DNA of 25,649 nucleotides from Spirochaetales bacterium (GTDB lineage Bacteria > Spirochaetota > Spirochaetia > Sphaerochaetales > Sphaerochaetaceae). Positions within the stretch are counted from its first letter, which is position 1; every line of letters starts with the position of its first letter. Shown in pieces: positions 8,454 through 15,979 of the stretch. A program made the translations under genes and the position numbers. Below the pieces are notes generated by a model. It did not search any database and was not told the DNA's origin. It saw nothing but the letters and a program-made list of their open reading frames with translations. The stretch is from NCBI GenBank assembly GCA_012519125.1, contig JAAYQY010000308.1, positions 1 to 25,649 of the forward strand. The letters run 5' to 3'.

Positions 8454-8759
8454 ATGAGTGATCATATGTTGCCGTTGGAAGAAGAGATTGTGGACATTGC
8501 CGAATTTTTCAAGGTGTTCGGAGATCCAACACGGCTGAAAATCCTGTTTCTCTTGGAAGGAGGGGAGCGGGGTGTCAATGCCATCAGTGAAGAGCTTGGC
8601 ATGCAGCAATCCACCATCAGCCAGCAGTTGAAATTGCTGCGGGCCCGTCGCTTGGTCCGTTTCAGAAAGGACGGACGCAACGTGCTCTACCGGCTCAATG
8701 ACGAACACATCCACGCCATCCTCGCGTTGGGTACCGAACATTACCAAGAGCTTCAGTAA
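8454..8759 (+). CDS. ArsR/SmtB-family regulator with an alpha-5 zinc-type site
   Basis: A 101-residue winged-helix repressor. The family core is visible: K-V-F-G-D-P-T-R-L-K-I-L-F-L-L (20-34), then the recognition helix Q-Q-S-T-I-S-Q-Q-L-K-L-L (51-62) and the wing R-F-R-K-D-G-R-N-V-L-Y-R-L (69-81). It contains no cysteine, so the arsenic/cadmium alpha-3 site is absent. Residues D83-x-H85-x10-H96-x2-E99 reproduce the alpha-5 metal site of SmtB-type zinc/cobalt sensors, so it probably senses a divalent metal and leaves DNA when metal is bound. The ATG at 8454 follows AAGGGG. No metal transporter is adjacent; its neighbours are citrate synthase (divergent) and a deaminase of a zinc-dependent family (convergent, 7-base overlap). 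The target is therefore open. Confidence 0.88.
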   Translation: MSDHMLPLEEEIVDIAEFFKVFGDPTRLKILFLLEGGERGVNAISEELGMQQSTISQQLKLLRARRLVRFRKDGRNVLYRLNDEHIHAILALGTEHYQELQ

Positions 8760-9223
8760 ATCTCCTTTTGCAGTGCTGAATATTCAGCAAACAGTTGCAG
8801 ACAGGCCTCCCGGTCGCTCGGTAGGAGCTCTAGGATTTGTTCATCGGTGCATCCTCCTCGGATGTAACGGTAGATGAAATCATCCCGAAATCCGATGGCC
8901 TGGGCATCCTGGGGTGTACAGCCGTAGTACACCGTTTTGATGTTGGCCCAGATGCACGCACCAAGACACATCGGGCAGGGGTAGCAGGTAGTGTACAGAA
9001 TGGAACCGCTCAGGTCGTGGCTCTTGTTCGCCTCACAGGCTTGCCTGATGACATTCACTTCAGCGTGGCTGGTGGGATCATGGCTGCCCAGTACGGTATT
9101 TGAGCCTACAAACACGTTTCCCTGAGCATCCACAAGGGCAGCACCAAACGGACCGCCGAGATTTTCTTTCATGGTCTTGCGAGCTTGTTCCACCGCCATG
9201 ACCAAATATGCTTTCTCATCCAT
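8753..9223 (-). CDS. Guanine deaminase-like nucleobase/nucleoside deaminase
   Basis: A 156-residue zinc-dependent deaminase of the cytidine-deaminase fold. The active site is complete: H53-A-E55 (zinc ligand and proton shuttle) and P-C83-P-M-C86 (two zinc ligands). The stretch after it, G-F-R-D-D-F-I-Y, resembles B. subtilis GuaD, which deaminates guanine to xanthine and has a domain-swapped C-terminus, and this is the best guess. The length fits GuaD as well. A tRNA adenosine deaminase (TadA) is less likely given the C-terminal half. The ATG at 9223 has GGGAG upstream. An extended -10 (TGG-TATACT, minus strand, 9243-9251) stands about 20 bases upstream of the start, after the argG terminator, so it is transcribed on its own. 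It is convergent with the ArsR gene. Confidence 0.85.
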   Translation of the reverse strand: MDEKAYLVMAVEQARKTMKENLGGPFGAALVDAQGNVFVGSNTVLGSHDPTSHAEVNVIRQACEANKSHDLSGSILYTTCYPCPMCLGACIWANIKTVYYGCTPQDAQAIGFRDDFIYRYIRGGCTDEQILELLPSDREACLQLFAEYSALQKEIY

Positions 9224-9242
9224 AATACGTCTCCCGTCCCCC

Positions 9243-9251
9243 AGTATACCA
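9243..9251 (-). promoter_or_regulatory. Extended -10 promoter of the deaminase gene
   Basis: The minus strand carries TGG-TATACT, identical to the extended -10 of the convergent ArsR gene. The -35 region is poor. The predicted leader is only about a dozen bases, just long enough for the ribosome site. Confidence 0.45.
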
Positions 9252-9270
9252 TGGCAAATTCACTAAGGGG

Positions 9271-9296
9271 ATAAGAAAGCCTTCCCGAAGGAAGGC
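9271..9296 (-). terminator. Rho-independent terminator of argG
   Basis: GCCTTCC (9279-9285) pairs with GGAAGGC (9290-9296). In the minus-strand transcript the loop is UUCG, followed by the U-rich UUUCUUAU. It begins nine bases after the argG stop codon. Confidence 0.82.
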
Positions 9297-9305
9297 CCAA
9301 GGTCA

Positions 9306-10523
9306 TCAGTCGCGCTTTGCGCTTGCCATCAAGCGTATCGCATTGATGTTGATGAACCCCTTGCAATCCACCGGCTGGTAACCACCTGCCTTGTCCATGG
9401 AGCCTAGAGCCTCATTGTAGAGCGAGACCGGACTGCTGACACCGGCAAAGATCACATTGCCTTTATAGAGAGCCACCTTTGAGGTACCGGTTACGTGCTT
9501 CTGGCTCTGCTCAAAAGCAGCGGTGAGCATCGCAAATTCCGGAGCCCCCCAATACCCGTTGTAGATGAGTGTTGCATAGTGGGGCATGAGGCTGTCGCGA
9601 AGATGCATCACTTCCTTGTCCATGGTGATGCCTTCGAGGTTGTGGTGAGCCTTCCAAAGGATCTCACAGCCCGGAGTCTCATAGACACCCCTGCTCTTGA
9701 TGCCGATGTAGCGGTTTTCCACCATATCCACCCGCCCGATTGCATTGTCATGACCGATTTTGTTCAGATAGAGAATCATCTCAAGCGGATCTGTGACCAT
9801 CGTCTTGTCCTGTTCATTGGTGACCGAGACAGGAATGCCATCCTTGAACTCGAAGGTGAGCAGTGTTTCCTCATCCTTTGCTTCCTTGGGGCTGAGCGTC
9901 AGACTGTAGACATCATCATCGCAGCGTTTGGAAGGATCTTCAAGGATGCCGGCCTCATGGCTGATATGGATCAGGTTCTCATCCTCGCTGTAGGGCTTTT
10001 TGGTGGAAGCCTTGATGGGGATGCCATACTTCTGGGCGTAGGCGATCATATCGCTTCTTCCCTCGAATTGGCTCAGCCATTCGGGATCTTTCCAAGGACT
10101 GATGATTTTCACCTCAGGCATGTGCATGTAGTAGCCGAACTCGAAGCGGACCTGGTCATTTCCTTTTCCGGTAGCCCCATGAGCTACATAGACCGTTCCT
10201 TCCTCGCGTGCAATCTCTATCTGGCGCTTTGCGATTACCGGCCTCGCCAAACTGGTTCCCAGCATATAGGTCCCTTCATAGATGGTATTTGCTTTCAGGG
10301 CAGGGAAGATGTAGTCGGTGACCAGTTCTTTGCGAAGATCCTCCACATAGACTTTGGAGGCACCGGTTGCCAGGGCCTTCTTCTCGATTGCGGCGCAATC
10401 CTCGTTCTGTCCGACGTTTGCGACGTAGGCGATGACATCAAAGCCCTTGTTGGCAAGCCATTTGAGAATGACTGAGGTGTCCAGTCCACCACTGTACGCC
10501 AAAATGATTTTTTCCTTGTTCAT
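9306..10523 (-). CDS. argG: Argininosuccinate synthase
   Basis: Joins citrulline and aspartate with ATP to make argininosuccinate, the penultimate step of arginine synthesis. The 405-residue length is usual. The N-terminal PP-loop A-Y-S-G-G-L-D-T-S (9-17) binds ATP. Other family blocks are [20 protein letters not shown], and [14 protein letters not shown]. The ATG at 10523 is chosen because the family starts with a short lead before the PP-loop and GGGAG lies close upstream; an open frame extends 36 codons further but is not family-like. The gene is monocistronic, with its own promoter and terminator and no argH beside it. An ARG-box-like site lies upstream of the -35, so arginine control through ArgR is plausible. 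Confidence 0.96.
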   Translation of the reverse strand: MNKEKIILAYSGGLDTSVILKWLANKGFDVIAYVANVGQNEDCAAIEKKALATGASKVYVEDLRKELVTDYIFPALKANTIYEGTYMLGTSLARPVIAKRQIEIAREEGTVYVAHGATGKGNDQVRFEFGYYMHMPEVKIISPWKDPEWLSQFEGRSDMIAYAQKYGIPIKASTKKPYSEDENLIHISHEAGILEDPSKRCDDDVYSLTLSPKEAKDEETLLTFEFKDGIPVSVTNEQDKTMVTDPLEMILYLNKIGHDNAIGRVDMVENRYIGIKSRGVYETPGCEILWKAHHNLEGITMDKEVMHLRDSLMPHYATLIYNGYWGAPEFAMLTAAFEQSQKHVTGTSKVALYKGNVIFAGVSSPVSLYNEALGSMDKAGGYQPVDCKGFININAIRLMASAKRD

Positions 10524-10559
10524 ATGCTTCTCCCTGCTCGGTGTGGTATTGCTGGAATC

Positions 10560-10588
10560 AGTGTAGTGAAGACAGGAGAAAATGACAA
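10560..10588 (-). promoter_or_regulatory. Sigma-70 promoter of argG
   Basis: On the minus strand TTGTCA (10583-10588) is followed after 17 bases by TACACT (10560-10565), about 37 bases upstream of the start codon. The divergent ABC gene uses the same -35 hexamer. Confidence 0.6.
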
Positions 10589-10596
10589 GATGGTTT

Positions 10597-10610
10597 TGCA
10601 TAAATATTCC
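10597..10610. promoter_or_regulatory. ARG-box-like site upstream of the argG promoter
   Basis: TGCATAAATATTCC matches seven of the eight fixed bases of TGnATnnnnATnCA and has an all-A/T centre, as ARG boxes do. It sits eight bases beyond the -35 of argG, almost the same place as the site at 1328-1341. It overlaps a second inverted repeat, TATTCC-7-GGAATA (10605-10623). Confidence 0.4.
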
Positions 10611-10683
10611 AAAAATAGGAATAATATACAAGAATGGAGAGAATATCGGGGAAAAAGGGTGAATTTATATTCACTCAAACTAA

Positions 10684-10699
10684 TTCGAAAAAATTCGAA
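10684..10699 (+). repeat. Two TTCGAA palindromes spaced 10 bp, upstream of the ABC exporter promoter
   Basis: TTCGAA occurs at 10684-10689 and 10694-10699 in an A-rich stretch that ends seven bases before the -35 box. Ten-base spacing puts both on one helical face, so this could be an activator or repressor site, or only an A-tract promoter enhancer. Confidence 0.35.
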
Positions 10700-10706
10700 A
10701 TAGAAC

Positions 10707-10735
10707 TTGTCAAAGGAGTATTTCCCTTCTATACT
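10707..10735 (+). promoter_or_regulatory. Strong sigma-70 promoter of the ABC exporter operon
   Basis: TTGTCA (10707-10712), a 17-base spacer and TATACT (10730-10735) give five of six matches in each box. The predicted transcript starts near 10742, leaving a leader of about ten bases. Confidence 0.75.
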
Positions 10736-10752
10736 ATGTGCGGAGAATGAGA

Positions 10753-11487
10753 ATGCTACACATATCACACGTAAGAAAACGCTATGCCCATGCGAAACGC
10801 AATGCTGTTGATGATCTGAACTTGGAAATTGAAAACGGTCAGATCTTCGGGTTCCTTGGCCCTAACGGGGCAGGGAAAAGCACCACCATCAAGATGCTGG
10901 TCGGCTTGTTGAAAAGCGATGAGGGAACCATTACGTTTGAGGGCGAAGAGGTCCAAAGCTTGGCCTACAAGCGCTTGATCGGGTATGTTGCCGATGAGCC
11001 GTACTTTTATGAGAAGATGAGTGGTGCCGAACACCTGCACTTCATCGCAGACCTCTACGGAATTGATCAGAAACATAGGGAAGAACGGATTGATTCTTTG
11101 TCCCAGACGCTCTTGCTGAAGGATCGGCTGGGTGACGAGATCTCCTCCTACTCACATGGGATGAAGCAAAAGCTTGCCATCATAGCAGCCTTGCTGCCAC
11201 AACCCAAACTGTTGGTGTTGGATGAGCCGATGGTGGGACTTGATCCAAAAGCTGCCTATCTGCTGAAAAATTTGCTCGGTGATTATGCAAAAGCGGGCAA
11301 TACGGTGTTCTTCTCCACTCACGTATTGGAGGTTGCACAATCCCTGTGTGATACCCTTGGCATCATCAAAGAGGGTACCTTGCTTGCCTGTGGTTCTTTT
11401 TCTGAGCTGAGAGGCAACCAGAAGGCCAAGGATGCCACCCTTGAACAACTCTTTCTGGAGTTGACCGAAGAGGGTGCGGCACAATGA
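10753..11487 (+). CDS. ABC transporter ATP-binding protein
   Basis: A 244-residue ATPase subunit of an ABC-2-type exporter. It has Walker A G-P-N-G-A-G-K-S-T (36-44), signature S-H-G-M-K-Q (134-139), Walker B L-L-V-L-D-E-P (153-159), D-loop G-L-D-P and the H-loop His190. The signature is Y-S-H-G-M-K-Q rather than L-S-G-G-Q, as is common in the drug, antibiotic and gliding-type exporter ATPases. The ATG at 10753 has CGGAGA seven bases upstream; in-frame GTG 10738 and ATG 10747 would leave no room for a ribosome site after the predicted transcription start. Its TGA overlaps the ATG of the membrane subunit (ATGA), so the two are coupled and likely form one transporter. The cargo is unknown. Confidence 0.92.
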   Translation: MLHISHVRKRYAHAKRNAVDDLNLEIENGQIFGFLGPNGAGKSTTIKMLVGLLKSDEGTITFEGEEVQSLAYKRLIGYVADEPYFYEKMSGAEHLHFIADLYGIDQKHREERIDSLSQTLLLKDRLGDEISSYSHGMKQKLAIIAALLPQPKLLVLDEPMVGLDPKAAYLLKNLLGDYAKAGNTVFFSTHVLEVAQSLCDTLGIIKEGTLLACGSFSELRGNQKAKDATLEQLFLELTEEGAAQ

Positions 11488-13142
11488 GAGGTGCTCTTGT
11501 CTCTACACTGCTGAAGGCGTATTGGGTGGGAAACAAGCCGGTTCGGACTGCCTTGGAACGCATCTCTTTTGTGAGGAGGGATTCCAGGAAAGGGAAAGTG
11601 GCTCATGCTCTGATGATCCTGCTGTTGCTGGCAGTCTTTGTATATTTTCTTCTCTTTTTGGGAATGAACTACTACGCCTATCAGACCCTTGGGTATCTTC
11701 TCGACCTTCCGCATCTTGGATTGTTCATGGCGTGTCTTGTCTCCTTTCTCTCCCTGTTTTTATTGAGCTTCACCTCAGTGACATCATTGGTGTATGAGAG
11801 CAAGGATATCGCGCTGCTTCGCCCTCTCTGCCTTGAAGGAGGAGAAGTGGCAGTAAGTCGCTTGTTGCTCGTCTACGCGTACCATCTTCCCTTGCATCTG
11901 TTCCTCTTTTTTCCTGCCTTGGTGGTAGCACTTTTCGGGAATGGGTTCAGTGTGGTGTATTTGTTGGGAGGCCTTGCACTTTTGTTTGTATTTCCCTTGT
12001 TCCCGCTGGCACTTTCAACGCTGCTTGCAATGGGACTCGCTTTGGTGGCAAAGCATCGGCGGACATCTCTTTTTCAGCAGGTGATTCCCATGATCCTGTT
12101 TTTTGTCCTGATCATCATGGCCAGCACAACCATGACGCGATTCATGGTGGATGAATCAGTGTTCTCTGTGGACTATCAGGCGATGCAAGCATCCTTGGGA
12201 ACACTCTTCAGTCGCTTGGAGTCCCAATTGGCACTTTTTTCCCTTGCAGCCAGAGTTACCTCGAACGTGGGTGTGCTGCTTTTGTTCCTCCTTGCGTCTG
12301 TACTGACTTGCTTGGCAGTAGGGTTTCTTGTTGCCCGAAGTTATGACTCCTTGTACTTTGCAATTGCTTCGGGCTCTTCGACGCATGCGAAGAAACGCCG
12401 AAATAATGCAGTGGGAGCAAGAGGCCTGCACGGTGCGCTGATGAAGCGTGAACTGATTATTATCCGATCCCACTCTGCGTTTATTTTTGAGGTGGTGGGG
12501 GAGATGTTCATCCCACTGGTCCTGCTCATCGTCTACGCACTTACCGGAGTCTTGGATGAGCTTTCATCAGCGATGATGAATGTCAGAAGTTTTGTTTTTC
12601 TGCCCGAATTGCTCTTTCTCGTCCTGCTGATGATGGCTTCCCTTGGCATGCTCAGCTCAACCAGTGTCTCCCGCCAGGGAAAGATGTTCAACCTTGATCG
12701 GCTCTACCCACTTCAGGCGAAGCACTTTGTCCAGGCAAAACTTGCCTTGCATCTGCTCTTGTTCGGTCTGCCGAACCTGGCCTACCTCATCATCAGTCTG
12801 CTTGCCCTCCAGCTCTCCCTCTTCCATCTTGGCTGGATGGCCCCCCTGTCACTTCTTTCCCTTGCAGTAATCTCAACACTGCACCTTGCGTTGGATTATC
12901 ATCACCCCAACCTTGATTGGACAACTGCCCAACAAGCGATGAAGAGCAATCTCAACGGACTGTTGGGAATGCTGATCGCTTTGGCATGGGTGGTGGTTGT
13001 TGCAGCCTTGCTTTTGCTGCCACATTTTCTCCCCATCCCTTCATTCTTGGGATGGGTACTGCTTGCTCTTATCGGGCCACTAGCACTTCTTTGTTCCTAC
13101 CGTTTGGCTGTAGGGGAGGCCTCCTTGGCTTTGACGAGATGA
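11484..13142 (+). CDS. Large ABC exporter membrane subunit
   Basis: A 552-residue, strongly hydrophobic protein with roughly ten to twelve membrane segments in two halves, separated near residues 295-320 by a basic cytoplasmic stretch (H-A-K-K-R-R-N-N-A-V-G-A-R-G). The length and two-halves plan suggest a fused or large ABC-2-like permease, as in putative exporters of Firmicutes and spirochaetes. I do not recognise a named member. The partner ATPase is directly upstream, overlapping by four bases. The last 46 bases overlap the end of a convergent HAD phosphatase gene. There is no intrinsic terminator at this end. Confidence 0.85.
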   Translation: MRGALVSTLLKAYWVGNKPVRTALERISFVRRDSRKGKVAHALMILLLLAVFVYFLLFLGMNYYAYQTLGYLLDLPHLGLFMACLVSFLSLFLLSFTSVTSLVYESKDIALLRPLCLEGGEVAVSRLLLVYAYHLPLHLFLFFPALVVALFGNGFSVVYLLGGLALLFVFPLFPLALSTLLAMGLALVAKHRRTSLFQQVIPMILFFVLIIMASTTMTRFMVDESVFSVDYQAMQASLGTLFSRLESQLALFSLAARVTSNVGVLLLFLLASVLTCLAVGFLVARSYDSLYFAIASGSSTHAKKRRNNAVGARGLHGALMKRELIIIRSHSAFIFEVVGEMFIPLVLLIVYALTGVLDELSSAMMNVRSFVFLPELLFLVLLMMASLGMLSSTSVSRQGKMFNLDRLYPLQAKHFVQAKLALHLLLFGLPNLAYLIISLLALQLSLFHLGWMAPLSLLSLAVISTLHLALDYHHPNLDWTTAQQAMKSNLNGLLGMLIALAWVVVVAALLLLPHFLPIPSFLGWVLLALIGPLALLCSYRLAVGEASLALTR

Positions 13143-13795
13143 GCGACACAGCAAGAGCAGAGCTCCTCTAGTGAGGTGAAGGTGGGGAACGGATACGTTT
13201 TGGCGTTGGTTTTCCAATTCATGACAAGGCCAAGGTCGGCTGCTTTGAGCATGGGCAGGTCGGTTGGCCCATCCCCAACGGCAATGATGGTGGAGTAGGT
13301 GGAGCGCAAGGCATTGGTTGCCTGAGCCTTTGCGTCCGGGCCATCAATCGATACCACCATACGAGTGCTTCCCTGCGCATCCCAATACAAGCGTTTGGCA
13401 CTGATAAAAGAAAAATGCTGAAGAAGACCCGCCTCTTGGAGGAAGGCCTCGATGATGTTCTCTGTTCCACAGCTGAGAATGCCTAGGTCTGCATGTTCTG
13501 CCAAACTCAGCAAGGCCGCTCTGTCCTCGCTTTTCAGATGGCGTGCCAGTGTGTTGCCGATGTGCTCAACCATAGCCTTGTCAGCGTGCTTCAGCAAGCT
13601 TGCATAGCGATGATGGAAAGCCCTGCCAACCAGCTGGCCCTTCATGTCCTGGCTGACGAGGCGGTGAGCGCGCAGACGGAACCACAGGTTGTTGTCCTGA
13701 GCCATTGCAAGCAACAGTGCCTGTTCGCTGTCATAGGGGTCGATGGGGTAGAGGGTTCCATCGAAATCGAAGATAACCAAAGCATCATTGTTCAT
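13097..13795 (-). CDS. HAD-IB family phosphatase (SerB-like)
   Basis: A 232-residue cytoplasmic hydrolase of HAD subfamily IB, the phosphoserine-phosphatase-like group. Motif I is V-I-F-D-F-D-G-T-L (7-15) with both catalytic aspartates, motif II is I-L-S-C-G-T-E, and motif IV is A-V-G-D-G-P-T-D-L-P-M-L. Family members act on phosphoserine, other small phosphate esters or lipid phosphates; the substrate cannot be chosen here. The ATG at 13795 is preferred over an upstream in-frame TTG (13819) that falls in the T-run of the hflC terminator. There is no ribosome site before it. A weak -10-like TACACT ends six bases before the ATG, so a leaderless transcript is possible. The C-terminal 46 bases overlap the convergent ABC permease gene. 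Confidence 0.82.
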   Translation of the reverse strand: MNNDALVIFDFDGTLYPIDPYDSEQALLLAMAQDNNLWFRLRAHRLVSQDMKGQLVGRAFHHRYASLLKHADKAMVEHIGNTLARHLKSEDRAALLSLAEHADLGILSCGTENIIEAFLQEAGLLQHFSFISAKRLYWDAQGSTRMVVSIDGPDAKAQATNALRSTYSTIIAVGDGPTDLPMLKAADLGLVMNWKTNAKTYPFPTFTSLEELCSCCVAHLVKAKEASPTAKR

Positions 13796-13817
13796 GGGCA
13801 GAGTGTAGCAGGCGGGC

Positions 13818-13847
13818 AAAAAAAAAGGAAGGGCGATTCGCCCTTCC
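13818..13847 (-). terminator. Rho-independent terminator of the hflK-hflC operon
   Basis: A perfect 9-bp stem (13827-13835 with 13839-13847) and three-base loop is followed, in the minus-strand transcript, by nine consecutive U's (13818-13826). It lies 19 bases past the hflC stop and abuts the start of the HAD gene. Confidence 0.92.
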
Positions 13848-13866
13848 TCGATCAGGTACCCTAGTG

Positions 13867-14868
13867 TCAGTCTTCCACGGTTTTGCCGTAGATCATGTCA
13901 AAGTACTCCATGTCGGTACTCAAGACTTTGTTCAGCCCAGGAATTGTTTTTCGATACGATTCCAAGGTTCTCCACAGCTCAAAGAACTCAGGATCGGCAG
14001 AGTACGATTTGGCATAGATCTCTGCCGCACTCGCATCCGCAACACCCTTGATCTTCTCACTTTCGGAGTACGCGGCACTGAGTATCTGCTTCTCTTCACT
14101 CTCAGTCTGGCCTTGCCACTGAGCGAGCTGGCCACGACCATAGGAGCGATACGCTTCAGCGATCTGGTTTCTCTCCTTGATCATCCTCTGATAGACACTC
14201 TCGGTCAGGTCATCGCTGTAGCGGATCTGTCGGATGACGATATCGATCAACTCGATGCCAAACCCTGCAGTGAACTGCTTGGCCTGGTCATACATCATGT
14301 TGCTCAACCCGTCACGACCGATGGTGATGGTTTCCTGTCTCGACTGTGTCACCGTGAGGTTCCTCAGTGTCTCGGCATCCTCATTGCTCTCCACACTCTG
14401 CACCTGTTCCTCGATCTTTATGTCGTTGATCTGGTTGGAGTTCCGTACAGCCTCGTTGAGAAAGTTCTCACTGATGATGGTACGGATGGAGGAATCAAGC
14501 ACGTCATTGAGGCGGAAGATACCATTGTTCACGGTATTGACTGTCTCGTAGTACTTGGCAGGATCGGCTATTCTCCAGCGGGCTGTGGTGTCGACCCAGA
14601 TGAACTGGTTCTCTTTGGTCGGGATGCGCTGGGCAGCCCCGTCCCATGAGAGAATCTTTTTGGGATAGACCACAACGGTGTCAATCAAGGGCATCTTGAA
14701 CTTCAGGCCGGAGTCCTGTTCAGAATTCACAATCTTGCCGAAGCGGGTGATCACCGACTGCTGACCCTCATAGAGGATGTAGAAGGGGCCCAAAAGGACA
14801 AAGATGACGAGAAAGACCACGACCACAATCAACGTGGTTATCAGTTTCTTATTGGTTGCAGTACTCAT
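13867..14868 (-). CDS. hflC: HflC, band-7/SPFH subunit of the HflKC membrane complex
   Basis: A 333-residue stomatin/prohibitin-type protein with an N-terminal membrane anchor (about 9-30) and a large periplasmic domain. The SPFH domain begins at Y-E-G-Q-Q-S-V-I-T-R-F-G-K (33-45). Family segments V-D-T-T-A-R-W-R-I and G-I-E-L-I-D-I-V-I-R-Q-I-R-Y follow, then a long charged helix (A-S-A-A-E-I-Y-A-K-S-Y) that forms the coiled ring. The length equals E. coli HflC. With HflK it assembles the cage that regulates the FtsH protease. It starts inside the end of hflK (ATGA overlap) and is followed by a strong terminator. No ftsH gene is in the window. Confidence 0.94.
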   Translation of the reverse strand: MSTATNKKLITTLIVVVVFLVIFVLLGPFYILYEGQQSVITRFGKIVNSEQDSGLKFKMPLIDTVVVYPKKILSWDGAAQRIPTKENQFIWVDTTARWRIADPAKYYETVNTVNNGIFRLNDVLDSSIRTIISENFLNEAVRNSNQINDIKIEEQVQSVESNEDAETLRNLTVTQSRQETITIGRDGLSNMMYDQAKQFTAGFGIELIDIVIRQIRYSDDLTESVYQRMIKERNQIAEAYRSYGRGQLAQWQGQTESEEKQILSAAYSESEKIKGVADASAAEIYAKSYSADPEFFELWRTLESYRKTIPGLNKVLSTDMEYFDMIYGKTVED

Positions 14869-15848
14869 TTGGCACCCCCTTCGAGCATCTGGATCGGCAG
14901 GAAGTTGGCCAGGCTCTTGTCTATCAGGGTGACAGAACCCTCACTGCTCGGATTGATGATCGATTCCATTGCCTCGATGTACAATCGTGTGCGGGTGATA
15001 TCCTTGCTCTGTTCATACACCTCACGGACGCTGTTGAAGCGAGCCACATCACCGGTTGCCTGGTTGACGCGCTCTGAAGCATAGCCCTGCGCCTGCTGGA
15101 TGAGCTTGTTCGCCTCACCACGGGCCGAGGGAATGATCTTGTTGTAGTTCTGCTTGCCTTCGTTGATGAGGCGGTTCATGTCCTGGATGGCCTTGTTGAC
15201 ATCCTCGAACGCATCCTGTACTTCTCCGATCGGCGGGACGATGTTCTGCAGCTTGACCGTGACAATCTTCACGCCGAGGCCATAATTGTCGAAGACCTTC
15301 TGCATGTTGTCCTGCGCCTCAACCTCAATCCTGGTTCGCTCACTAGTCATGACCGAGAGGATGGGAAGGTCTCCCACCAACTTGTTCATGACGCTCTGGC
15401 TGATGTCGCGCAACGTGGTTTCCCTCGATTCCACATTGAACATCCACTTCACGGGATCCTCAATCTTGTACTGGACAATCCACTGGACATCAATGATGTT
15501 CAGGTCTCCGGTAAGCATCAAAGACTCATTGGTGTAGTCAGTATTGCCGAACAATGGTGAGCTGTTGCTGTTGCTTCTGTATCCGAACGTCATCGTCTGG
15601 ACGACTTGGGTCGGTACATTGTAGCTGGCCTCGATTCCCAGGGGAATCTTTGTCTGCAAGCCCGGGCCGACGGTGCGGTTGTACTTGCCGAGGCGGAGCA
15701 CAACAGCCTGTTCGGTCTGGTCTACGACGAAGAAACTGCTGAGAACCAACATGACGAGCACTACGGCGACGATGATCCAGATCACCAGTTTCGGGCTGAT
15801 GTTCCGTACCTTACGCGCAGGTCTCGGTGGTTGCTGCATGGTATCCAT
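14865..15848 (-). CDS. hflK: HflK, band-7/SPFH subunit of the HflKC membrane complex
   Basis: A 327-residue partner of HflC. A short proline- and arginine-rich cytoplasmic start (P-P-R-P-A-R-K-V-R) precedes one membrane helix (about 21-41) and the SPFH domain (V-D-Q-T-E-Q-A-V-V-L-R-L-G-K-Y, G-P-G-L). The later block V-K-L-Q-N-I-V-P-P-I-G-E-V-Q-D-A-F is diagnostic of HflK. It is shorter than E. coli HflK (about 420 residues) because the glycine-rich N-terminal region and the C-terminal extension are missing. The ATG at 15848 follows AAGGAG. It is the first gene of a two-gene operon with its own promoter, divergent from metG. Confidence 0.94.
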   Translation of the reverse strand: MDTMQQPPRPARKVRNISPKLVIWIIVAVVLVMLVLSSFFVVDQTEQAVVLRLGKYNRTVGPGLQTKIPLGIEASYNVPTQVVQTMTFGYRSNSNSSPLFGNTDYTNESLMLTGDLNIIDVQWIVQYKIEDPVKWMFNVESRETTLRDISQSVMNKLVGDLPILSVMTSERTRIEVEAQDNMQKVFDNYGLGVKIVTVKLQNIVPPIGEVQDAFEDVNKAIQDMNRLINEGKQNYNKIIPSARGEANKLIQQAQGYASERVNQATGDVARFNSVREVYEQSKDITRTRLYIEAMESIINPSSEGSVTLIDKSLANFLPIQMLEGGAK

Positions 15849-15880
15849 GGTATCTCCTTGGTGTGCCGTGGCACCCTTCC

Positions 15881-15909
15881 AATGTACTTACGCCAGAGCC
15901 TAGAGTCAA
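15881..15909 (-). promoter_or_regulatory. Promoter of the hflK-hflC operon
   Basis: On the minus strand TTGACT (15904-15909), 17 bases, then TACATT (15881-15886). The start codon is 32 bases further on, with a normal ribosome site. Confidence 0.6.
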
Positions 15910-15943
15910 GGATGCAATCTTGGATACAATCATCGCTTTGCCA

Positions 15944-15972
15944 TTGAAATAAACGCATCAGCAGTCTATTAT
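15944..15972 (+). promoter_or_regulatory. metG: Promoter of metG, placed for a leaderless transcript
   Basis: TTGAAA (15944-15949), a 17-base spacer and TATTAT (15967-15972; five of six) form a good sigma-70 promoter. Only seven bases separate the -10 from the ATG at 15980, so transcription should begin at or next to that ATG. The upstream in-frame ATG at 15971 lies inside the -10 box and cannot be in the message. Confidence 0.65.
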
Positions 15973-15979
15973 GTCCCCT

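Noticed and set aside
9495..10475. A 326-codon open frame on the plus strand opposite argG
   Set aside because: argG is certain on the minus strand, and the plus-strand product has no recognisable domain. It is the mirror frame created by codon bias.
10523..10631. Longer N-terminus for ArgG (36 extra codons)
   Set aside because: ArgG proteins begin a few residues before the PP-loop. The extra segment covers the promoter and ARG-box-like region.
15971..15979. ATG at 15971 as the metG start
   Set aside because: It lies in the -10 box of the best promoter, and the family begins at the next in-frame ATG.
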